NCBI GenBank assembly: GCA_002373325.1
Contig: DFKI01000170.1
Coordinates: 30,591 to 45,821, forward strand
Reading direction: 5' to 3'
Source: Treponema sp. UBA3649
GTDB taxonomy: Bacteria; Spirochaetota; Spirochaetia; Treponematales; Treponemataceae
DNA: 15,231 nucleotides
The position numbers were made by a program, and so were the translations under genes. The notes below the pieces were generated by a model that was not told where the DNA came from, searched no databases, and worked only from the letters and a program-made list of their open reading frames with translations. Shown here one piece after another: positions 5,865 to 12,359 of the stretch (position 1 is its first letter; each line of letters starts with the position of its first letter).

Positions 5865-7843
5865 ATGAAAAAACAGATTTTGCGGATGATAAAAACCACT
5901 ATACTTTTGTTTTTTGGGGGGGGGCTTGCCTTGGCTCATGTGAGAACTTCCTTAATGGTGCTGAGATAAAGAATCAGATTGAGGAGCAGATTGCGTACGC
6001 GAATGCAGAATCCTACACAATACGAGTGGATTATCCTAAGGGCCGTGGAGTTGTAAAATCACCGGCGGGAGGTGAGACCTCAAAAAAAGTCACCGATGTC
6101 TTCACCGTAAGTTTCGAGTCCGTGAGCGACTGGGAGTTTATCAGATGGAAAATAGTAGACTCTGCCACAAAAAAAGAAATACCGAATGGAACATATCTTA
6201 GACTTTTTTCCGTTGACGAATCCGAGACAAAATGTGAATTCCTTAAAGAGCCAAGCAGTGAAATGCAGCTGTGCCTTGAGCCCGTCATTGCCGAGCGACC
6301 GCAGATTCTTTCAAACTCACCGATTCTTACCGGTAGCGGAACCATGAAGGACACTTCCATACAGGTAATCTTCGACAGCGACATGGATCCCATGTCAATA
6401 TGCTACACTTCCGATGAGATTGACGAGCTAAAAGCCTCAGGAGTTTCGGATGTGGATTTTTTTCCTCCCATTGATGAGACTGAGCGGATGCATTACGGCT
6501 ACAAAAGACTAAATCAGCAGGGCGTTGAGGAGTGCATCTATAAAAATGTCGCAATTTCCGACAACGTAAACGGAACAAACCTAAATAAGTATTTCAATCC
6601 TCCTGTTTTTGAGGGTACAAGACTTCTTTCCATCTCGACGAAAAAGGAAATGGAACTGCCTGACTTCTCACAGATTCTCGTAAGCCTTGACAGGAATTTT
6701 TTCTGCAATGTGGACGGAAAAGACATTACCATGACATCAGGAAAAAAATGGATTTACCAGGTTACGGATCAGGCAGACTCGGTAAAGCCCGAAATCTTGG
6801 AGCCGAGTCAATTTAAGGTGGAACTTATGAACGGAATGCAGCTGATTCCGATTCTCCAAAGTGAGTTCCCCGCTAGACCGGATAATTCAGATTACACTCC
6901 TTTTAACAATGACAAGATGCTGAAACTTAACCTGAAGCTGAAGGATGACAAAAGCGGTCCTGCGGATTATTTTACAATCAATCTTGTGAGGGTCAGCATT
7001 TTGAGTTATGTTAACGGTGTGTATCATTGGGAGGAAGACACTTCGCCAAGGGAAAAAACTCTGGCAGTCAAATTCCAGAGCGTGAATGACGGTGTGGCGG
7101 TTTTCAACGACACTGTGGATCTTTCCTCCCTGAGCCTTGAGCAGGGCGTGTACCGGATTTCAAGTTTCAGTTTCAAGGACAAATGTGGAAACGAGCTTGT
7201 GTATAAAAGTCCTGCGTCTGATGCAAATTACTATTTTTCTATAGACAAGACTTTCATGCTCATAGAAAGTGTTTACACTATTGGCGGCGGCGATACGCTT
7301 ATCACAGGAAAAGTGAAGGGCGGTAAAATTAATGTGAATGACAGTCTTCAAATAATCGGCAATGGTAAAGTTTTCAACGTTAAAGTCAAAGGAATGGAGG
7401 TGTTCAGGAGATCTGTTGATTATGCTTATGCTGGTGAAAATGTTGGAATTAATATAGGAACAACGGTGTCCAAAAGTGACTTGACAGGGGGTATGCTGCT
7501 GTGCTCCATGAATGATTTTAAGAATAATAAGATTTTCAAGGCGAACATATATATTTTTACACGGGAAGAGGGCGGCAAATCTAATGCAATAAGCTCCGGC
7601 TATCGTCCATCTTTTTATTTCTATGGTGACGGTGACGGAACCAACCTAAGCGAATTTGTTATGAGCGGATGTATTAATGCACTTGGCACTATGTCATTTG
7701 TAGGCTCCATAGAACCCGGCTCAGACGCGACGGTGGAAGTTCAGTTTGAATCTACCATGCCTCTGACGGAGAATCAAACATTCCTTATAATAGAAAGCGG
7801 TCGGAGAGTGGGAATTGGAACGGTACTGCTCGTGTTGCTATAG
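5865..7843 (+). CDS. Phase-variable lipoprotein (copy 2, OFF as assembled) with C-terminal EF-Tu domain II-III-like module
   Basis: The ATG at 5865 has an ideal SD (AGGAGG, 5851-5856). Read directly, it stops at 5967-5969 after 34 residues. One G added to the 9-G tract (or two lost, or a -1 ribosomal shift) yields 659 residues. The N-terminus is Lys/Arg-rich, then ILLFFGGGACLGSC, a lipobox giving lipidated C26. Residues ~50-460 are a treponemal-looking extracellular region with an Ig-like/Big_5-type stretch (TSIQVIFDSDMDPMSI, 164-179). Residues ~460-659 align by eye with EF-Tu domains II and III: TLITGKVKGGKI, KGMEVFRR, YAGENVG, TREEGGK, SGYRPSFYF, GRRVGIGTV. No G domain or nucleotide-binding motifs occur. 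A start at 5792 is in frame with the body but has no SD and would destroy the signal peptide. Likely a surface protein; its ligand is unknown. Confidence 0.8.
5916..5924 (+). repeat. Poly-G tract (9 G), candidate phase-variation switch of lipoprotein copy 2
   Basis: Nine G after six T (5910-5915), between codon 17 and the lipobox. Frame arithmetic: ATG at 5865 is in phase 0 (mod 3) and the body in phase 2, so 9 G = OFF, and 10 or 7 G = ON. In the ATG frame, the G-run also presents G GGG GGG, a possible -1 ribosomal slippery heptamer. Confidence 0.85.
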
Positions 7844-7871
7844 GATGCGGAGTACACAGTTTTTCTCTCCC

Positions 7872-7900
7872 TTGAACTAATCTTTGATTCGTGATATACT
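7872..7900 (+). promoter_or_regulatory. Promoter of the branched-chain aminotransferase gene
   Basis: -35 TTGAAC (7872-7877), 17-nt spacer, -10 TATACT (7895-7900). The leader is about 30 nt with SD AAGAGGTG (7923-7930). Confidence 0.75.
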
Positions 7901-7936
7901 GCAAGGAATAAGCTTCAACTTAAAGAGGTGTAAGAT

Positions 7937-8962
7937 ATGGCAAGCAAAAATCTTGACTGGGGCTCGCTGCCCTTCGGTTACATGGAGACAAACAAAAGCT
8001 TCGTTTCCAATTTCAAGAACGGTGCATGGGATGAAGGCAAACTTACCTCCGACCATACTGTGACAATTTCAGAATGTGCTGGCGTATTGCAGTATGCCCA
8101 GACATGCTTCGAGGGTCTCAAGGCTTATACGACATCGGATGGAAAAATCGTCTGCTTCCGTCCCGACCTGAACGCCGACCGCATGAAGGATTCCTGCGAG
8201 AGACTTGAGATGCCCGTTTTCCCGAAAGACAGATTTATCAAGGCCGTCATTGACACCGTTAAAGCCAACCTCGAATTCGTTCCGCCTTATGGCTCAGGAG
8301 CGACCCTTTATATCCGTCCGTATATGTTCGGATCAAACGCCGTCATTGGTGTTAAGCCCGCCGATGAGTATCAGTTCAGGATTCTCGTTACCCCGGTAGG
8401 TCCCTATTTCAAGGGTGGAGTGAAGCCGATTACAGTCCGCATCTCAGATTTGGACCGCGCAGCTCCCCACGGAACCGGAGACATCAAGGCTGGACTCAAC
8501 TATGCCATGAGCCTTCACAACATCGTGGACGCGCACAAAAAGGGATTCGCCGAGAACATCTACACTGATCCCGCGACCCACACTTATATAGAAGAGACCG
8601 GTGGTGCCAACATTCTTTTCGTAACGAAGGACGGAAAGCTCGTAACGCCGAAGTCAAACAGCATCCTTCCCTCAATCACAAGACGCTCGCTGCTTCATGT
8701 CGCGAAAGAGTATCTGCACATTGAGGTGGAGGAGAGAAAGATCAACAAGAGCGAGCTCAAGGATTTCGCCGAGATTGGTCTTTGCGGAACAGCCGCCGTC
8801 ATTTCTCCCATCGGAAAGATTGTGGACCACGACACGGAAATCAATGTTCCCGCCGGAATGGACGCGATCGGACCCGTGCTCGGAAAGCTGCGTGAGACCC
8901 TTACCGGAATCCAGATGGGCACCGAAAAGGCTCCCGAAGGATGGATTTACCAGATAGCGTAA
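7937..8962 (+). CDS. ilvE: Branched-chain-amino-acid aminotransferase, class IV PLP enzyme
   Basis: 341 residues, the length of the longer bacterial/eukaryote-like BCAT group (B. subtilis YbgE/YwaA). It transfers the amino group between glutamate and the 2-oxo acids of leucine, isoleucine and valine, in the cytoplasm. Visible family features are CFEGLKAY (57-64), FRPDLNADRM (74-83), the PLP lysine K184 in GTGDIKAGLNYAMS (179-192), YIEETGGANIL (217-227) and GTAAVISPIG (284-293). AAGAGGTG 6 nt ahead of the ATG fixes the start. It is a single-gene unit with its own promoter; no other ilv or leu gene is near. It may serve degradation as well as synthesis. Confidence 0.93.
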   Translation: MASKNLDWGSLPFGYMETNKSFVSNFKNGAWDEGKLTSDHTVTISECAGVLQYAQTCFEGLKAYTTSDGKIVCFRPDLNADRMKDSCERLEMPVFPKDRFIKAVIDTVKANLEFVPPYGSGATLYIRPYMFGSNAVIGVKPADEYQFRILVTPVGPYFKGGVKPITVRISDLDRAAPHGTGDIKAGLNYAMSLHNIVDAHKKGFAENIYTDPATHTYIEETGGANILFVTKDGKLVTPKSNSILPSITRRSLLHVAKEYLHIEVEERKINKSELKDFAEIGLCGTAAVISPIGKIVDHDTEINVPAGMDAIGPVLGKLRETLTGIQMGTEKAPEGWIYQIA

Positions 8963-9017
8963 AAAATTATCGGAACACAGATTTTTCAACCCGGGAAGAT
9001 TGTCTAAAAACTAATAA

Positions 9018-9132
9018 ATGTCTTCACCGGGCTTGATAAAATGTCATCGCCATACTCGGTGAGATGTCATTGCCGTACATGATAAAATGTCATTGCCGCA
9101 CGTGATAAAATGTCATTGCCGTACATGATAGA
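9018..9132. repeat. Five tandem 23-bp repeats
   Basis: Five head-to-tail 23-bp units at 9018, 9041, 9064, 9087 and 9110, typically starting ATGTCATTGCCG and ending TGATAAA. Units 3-5 are nearly identical; 1 and 2 are degenerate. The series runs in register into the REP-like element that starts ATGTCATTGCCGGG at 9133, so the units look like repeated copies of its left part. Confidence 0.8.
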
Positions 9133-9202
9133 ATGTCATTGCCGGGCTTGACCCGGCAATCTCTTTTCAATAGGGATTATCGTGTCGAGCCCGATAATGA
9201 CA
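9133..9202. repeat. REP-like double palindrome
   Basis: Two hairpins: ATTGCCGGG/CCCGGCAAT (9138-9146, 9152-9160) and ATTATCG/CGATAAT (9176-9182, 9192-9198), joined by CTCTTTTCAATAGGG. The unit begins TGTCATT and ends AATGACA. It is the reverse-orientation counterpart of 5665-5734. Confidence 0.75.
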
Positions 9203-9279
9203 TTTTTTTTACTTTTTGACTCCCCCATGACACACACTTCTAATTCCCAACTACTGACATGAGATCCCGTAAACAGAAC

Positions 9280-9308
9280 TTGCAATCCCCGGCGAGACGT
9301 GATATAAT
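9280..9308 (+). promoter_or_regulatory. Promoter of the SDR gene
   Basis: -35 TTGCAA (9280-9285), 17-nt spacer, perfect -10 TATAAT (9303-9308), followed by a leader of roughly 55 nt. Confidence 0.75.
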
Positions 9309-9369
9309 GTAGAAAAAATTGGTGCGAAGGCAGGGGAATGTGGCGCTTTCGGATCAAAAGGAGTACAAG

Positions 9370-10143
9370 ATGAAATCTTACTTTGATTTGAAGGGGCAGG
9401 TAGCCGTAGTGACCGGATGCTCAACTGGACTTGGAGTGCAGATGGCAAAGGCTCTCGCCAATCAGGGTGCGTCAATCGTGGCCATAGCAAGAAGACAGGA
9501 GCTGATTGATTCAGTCGCAAAAGAGATAAAGGAAAGTTTCGGCGTGGAGACCATGGCAGTCCGATGTGACATTACCGACACGGAAGCCGTAAACGGTGCG
9601 ATCAAGTCAATTATGGACAAGTTCGGAAGAATCGACATACTGATTAACAACGCGGGAACAGGAGCCGTAGCACCTGCAGAGGACATCACGGACGACCAGT
9701 TCTACAACGAAATCAACATAGACCTTTACGGAACATTCAGGATGGCACGAGCGGTCGCAAAACAGGCGATGATTCCGGCGAAATACGGACGCATCATCAA
9801 CATAGCATCCATGTACGGACTTGTGGGAAACAAAGTGGCTCCATGCTCACCATACCACGCGGCGAAGGGAGGAGTCGTGAACTTGACAAGGGGACTTGCG
9901 GCAGAATGGGGAAAGTACAACATCACCGTAAACACAATCTGTCCGGGATACTTCTACTCTCCGCTCACAAAGGAAACTTTGGACTCTGATTTCTTCCAGC
10001 AGAACGCACAGACAATGATTCCCCTGAGCAGGTACGGAAACGAGGGTGAGCTTGACACGGCAGCCATCTTCCTCTCATCCCCCGCATCATCCTACGTGAC
10101 CGGAATCGTCCTTCCTGTTGACGGCGGATACACTTCCATGTAG
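9370..10143 (+). CDS. Short-chain dehydrogenase/reductase, gluconate 5-dehydrogenase-like
   Basis: 257 residues, a classical SDR. The Rossmann motif is TGCSTGLG (15-22), R41 after beta-2 suggests NADP(H), NNAG is at 93-96, and the catalytic set is S147, Y162 and K166 (YHAAK). The C-terminus VTGIVLPVDGGYTSM is typical of the family. The start at 9370 follows AAGGAG; an in-frame TTG at 9319 would only add unlike sequence from the leader. The overall look (FDLKGQVAVVTG, IDLYGTFRMARAVA, GLAAEWGKYNITVNTICPGYF) resembles 5-keto-gluconate reductases and related sugar-acid SDRs more than FabG, but SDR substrates cannot be settled by eye. It has its own promoter and terminator. Confidence 0.85.
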   Translation: MKSYFDLKGQVAVVTGCSTGLGVQMAKALANQGASIVAIARRQELIDSVAKEIKESFGVETMAVRCDITDTEAVNGAIKSIMDKFGRIDILINNAGTGAVAPAEDITDDQFYNEINIDLYGTFRMARAVAKQAMIPAKYGRIINIASMYGLVGNKVAPCSPYHAAKGGVVNLTRGLAAEWGKYNITVNTICPGYFYSPLTKETLDSDFFQQNAQTMIPLSRYGNEGELDTAAIFLSSPASSYVTGIVLPVDGGYTSM

Positions 10144-10160
10144 GAAGATGATTTGACATA

Positions 10161-10213
10161 AAACAAAAATCCCCCGGGAAACCAAAGTCCATCAGCTCTC
10201 AGGCTTCGGGGGA
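10161..10213 (-). terminator. Terminator of the polA-coaE-SPOR-ybaK operon
   Basis: Arms TCCCCCG (10170-10176) and CGGGGGA (10207-10213). On the minus strand the stem is followed by TTTTTGTTTT (plus-strand A-rich 10161-10169), as expected for the end of the leftward operon. Confidence 0.6.
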
Positions 10214-10226
10214 AAGACTATTTTGT

Positions 10227-10264
10227 CCCCTGTGCAAGTTGCAGTCGCAGGGGGCTTTTTTTTT
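10227..10264 (+). terminator. Rho-independent terminator of the SDR gene
   Basis: G+C-rich stem CCCCTGTG (10227-10234) and CGCAGGGG (10246-10253), then GGC... and nine T (10256-10264). It lies about 85 nt after the SDR stop. Confidence 0.85.
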
Positions 10265-10288
10265 CAATAATCCGCCAGCAGGAAAAAA

Positions 10289-10774
10289 TCACTCAAGAAC
10301 CAAATCGACGGTCTCGGCCTCACACGCTCTCACCAAATCCTGAGGAGAAAGAACGAGCTGCACCCCCCTCACACCCGCGCTCACACAGATTTTATCATGG
10401 CTCAATGCGGATGAATCGATGAATGTCCTGTATTTTCTTTTCATGCCGAGAGGAGAACAACCGCCGCGGACATATCCCGTAAGTGAAAGAAGCTCATCCT
10501 GCTTTACGGGACTTACCTCTTTCGCACCGGAGACTTGTCTTGCCTTTTTCAGATTGATTTCATGCACCGAGCTCTGACAGAAAACCACAACCTCACGGCT
10601 TTCGGTCCTCATCACGATTGTCTTGAAAACGGTCCCGGGGTCAACACCAAGTTTTTCGGCAGTCCTGCCAGCGGCTCCATGCTCAAGCTCATGCTCACAG
10701 TCGTCATCATATTCGCGGCTCTCGTAGGGGATTTTAAGTCCGTCGAGAATCCGCATGGCATTTGTCTTTTTCAT
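10289..10774 (-). CDS. ybaK: YbaK/EbsC-family Cys-tRNA(Pro)/Cys-tRNA(Cys) deacylase
   Basis: 161 residues, close to E. coli YbaK (159). Family members hydrolyse Cys-tRNA mischarged on tRNA(Pro), a trans-editing role beside ProRS. Visible motifs are TVFKTIV with the conserved lysine K51, VHEINLKKA, and VRGGCSPLGMKRKY matching the family's GGxSPxG loop, plus SAGVRGVQLVLSPQDL near the end. Last gene of the leftward operon, starting 6 nt after the SPOR gene stop, with no clear SD, so translational coupling is likely. Other family members edit different tRNAs, so exact specificity is by analogy. Confidence 0.9.
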   Translation of the reverse strand: MKKTNAMRILDGLKIPYESREYDDDCEHELEHGAAGRTAEKLGVDPGTVFKTIVMRTESREVVVFCQSSVHEINLKKARQVSGAKEVSPVKQDELLSLTGYVRGGCSPLGMKRKYRTFIDSSALSHDKICVSAGVRGVQLVLSPQDLVRACEAETVDLVLE

Positions 10775-10780
10775 CAGCGC

Positions 10781-11749
10781 TTATTTTTTTGCGATCGGAG
10801 CGGATGAGTTCACGATGTAGGTTCCAGCGTTGGCAAAGAGCTCGATGGAATCCACCTGCTTTTTCCAGTACTCAGCCTCGTCCTTGTTCAGATAAGGTCC
10901 CACGCGCACACGGTAGTAAAGTGTTCCACTCGCGTCATAGGTAAAGACCTCGCACTGAATCTTGTTCTCGTCCAAAAGGGCACGTGCCTCGTCAGCTTTT
11001 TTCTTGCTTGAGTAGGATGCGGCCTGAACCCAGAATCTGTCGGGGAGTGTCTGTCCCTCGTTCCAGGATTTTGCGCTTGAGCTTGATTTTGCCGTGCTTG
11101 ATTTTTTCACTCCCGTGTCAGATTTTGCAACGGCAGTCTTTGCGGGAGTCTTTTTCTGAGTGCTCTCGTCCAAAGTTTTCGCCACGTTGGATTTCTGAGA
11201 GGAATGTGCTTGATGAGCTTCCTCGGTTTTTTTCATGGCCGTCTCTGCAGCCTTGTTCTGGGCCGTGACGTTTGAGACTGATGTTGAGGCGGACTCACTC
11301 AGACTGAATGTCGTGGTCGCAGGTTTTGTGGTAGACGCGACTTTCGTGTCCTCAGCTGATTTTGTCTCGACAGCCGAAGATGCGGTGCCGGATGTTTTTT
11401 CGCTGTCCTCCGGGGAAAGAAAAGCCGTGGTAACTCCCTCCTCGGGATGATCCAAAGCCGTGCTAAGTGCCGGTACATCGGAAGGAATCGGATCCTGTGC
11501 CTCTGACGTAATCTTGTCTTCGTTGGAATCGTCCGTGCGGGGTGTGAATCCATGTGAAACAAGAGGAGTATTTTCCGAAGCGGATGATGAGCCGTCGAAG
11601 GGAGCCACCCAGACCGCGTTGCTGTCCTTTGCCACCGACGATTTATTTTTTTTGGAAGTAGCCCCGCTCACGATGAAAGCAGTGCCGAAAACAAAGCAGA
11701 GAAAAATGCCTGCCGAGACCAGAATCCACAAAGTTCTTTTTTGTTCCAT
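10781..11749 (-). CDS. SPOR-domain protein with one N-terminal membrane segment
   Basis: 322 residues from the ATG at 11749. A short basic N-terminus is followed by one membrane helix (~6-29, LWILVSAGIFLCFVFGTAF). Then comes a low-complexity Ser/Thr/Lys/Ala-rich linker (~31-235) and a C-terminal SPOR domain (~236-314: RFWVQAASYSSKKKADEARALLD ... YYRVRVGPYLNKDEAEYWKKQ). SPOR domains bind peptidoglycan lacking stem peptides at septa, so a periplasmic cell-division or envelope role is likely by family. A GTG at 11806 would extend it into coaE; the ATG 4 nt after the coaE stop suits translational coupling and gives a clean membrane-anchor start. The linker is repetitive and probably disordered. 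Confidence 0.85.
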   Translation of the reverse strand: MEQKRTLWILVSAGIFLCFVFGTAFIVSGATSKKNKSSVAKDSNAVWVAPFDGSSSASENTPLVSHGFTPRTDDSNEDKITSEAQDPIPSDVPALSTALDHPEEGVTTAFLSPEDSEKTSGTASSAVETKSAEDTKVASTTKPATTTFSLSESASTSVSNVTAQNKAAETAMKKTEEAHQAHSSQKSNVAKTLDESTQKKTPAKTAVAKSDTGVKKSSTAKSSSSAKSWNEGQTLPDRFWVQAASYSSKKKADEARALLDENKIQCEVFTYDASGTLYYRVRVGPYLNKDEAEYWKKQVDSIELFANAGTYIVNSSAPIAKK

Positions 11750-11753
11750 ACTT

Positions 11754-12359
11754 TTATCCCCAACCGGCCTTTTGTAAAATTTGCCCGATCCTTTTTTCAA
11801 GACCACGCTCTGAGCCGATATTCCATACTCTTAAAATATCGGCATCCGTCGCTTCATATTTAGCAAAAAGATTTTTCTGGGCACGGAAGCGGTCCAAAAT
11901 CTGGGAGGATTTCATTCCGTCTCTTTTTCTGGCACGCAAAAATCGCAGGGGCATGGGGGAATCGACGAAAATCACCAGGTCCACGGATTTTATGACGGGA
12001 AGCTTGTAAAGGAGGGTCGCGTTCAGAACCACGTCACGCCCCTTATTAATAGAAAGAAAATCATCGATTTTTTTTTGTATCGCGGGATAGACAATCTCCT
12101 CCTGCTTTTTTATGAGATTTGGATCCGAGAACAAAATGGCCCCGAGGTTCCGTCTCCTGATTTTTCCGTCATCGCCAAGGAGCTCCACACCCCTTTCCTT
12201 CGCTAGATTTCCAAATGTCTCCACAATCTTTCCGGAGCACTCATCAACCGCCTCGTGACCAAGCAAATCAGCGTCAGAAGAGACGAATCCCTTTTTCTCA
12301 AGAATACTGGAGACAAGATTTTTTCCCGCAGCCATGGGGCCCGTAACGCAGACAATCAA
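11754..12359 (-). CDS. coaE: Dephospho-CoA kinase
   Basis: 201 residues, normal for CoaE. It phosphorylates the 3'-OH of dephospho-CoA, the last step of CoA synthesis. The N-terminal P-loop reads TGPMAAGKN (6-14), followed by SSDADLLGHEAV with the family's acidic catalytic region, VYPAIQKKI and the lid segment RFLRARKRDGM; the C-terminal part RFRAQ is also typical. The start is TTG at 12359, overlapping the polA stop as TTGA, with GGGGAG 6-7 nt upstream. No later start keeps the P-loop. Odd: the residue after the P-loop lysine is Asn, not the usual Ser/Thr. Tight coupling within polA-coaE-SPOR-ybaK. Confidence 0.9.
   Translation of the reverse strand: MIVCVTGPMAAGKNLVSSILEKKGFVSSDADLLGHEAVDECSGKIVETFGNLAKERGVELLGDDGKIRRRNLGAILFSDPNLIKKQEEIVYPAIQKKIDDFLSINKGRDVVLNATLLYKLPVIKSVDLVIFVDSPMPLRFLRARKRDGMKSSQILDRFRAQKNLFAKYEATDADILRVWNIGSERGLEKRIGQILQKAGWG

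Noticed and set aside
7244..7843. A tuf pseudogene lying next to a truncated lipoprotein gene
   Set aside because: The frame is continuous through the junction, both barrels are complete to a normal EF-Tu-like end, and substitutions are mostly conservative, so a maintained fusion fits better than decay.
9018..9132. CRISPR array
   Set aside because: The 23-bp units are contiguous with no unique spacers, and no cas genes are near.
10144..10288. Small RNA or riboswitch in the structured SDR-ybaK spacer
   Set aside because: The two hairpins are fully explained as back-to-back terminators of convergent units, and no promoter is visible.
11750..11806. GTG start extending the SPOR protein into coaE
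   Set aside because: The added 19 residues would precede a typical cytoplasmic tail and membrane helix; the ATG at 11749 fits coupling to the coaE stop.
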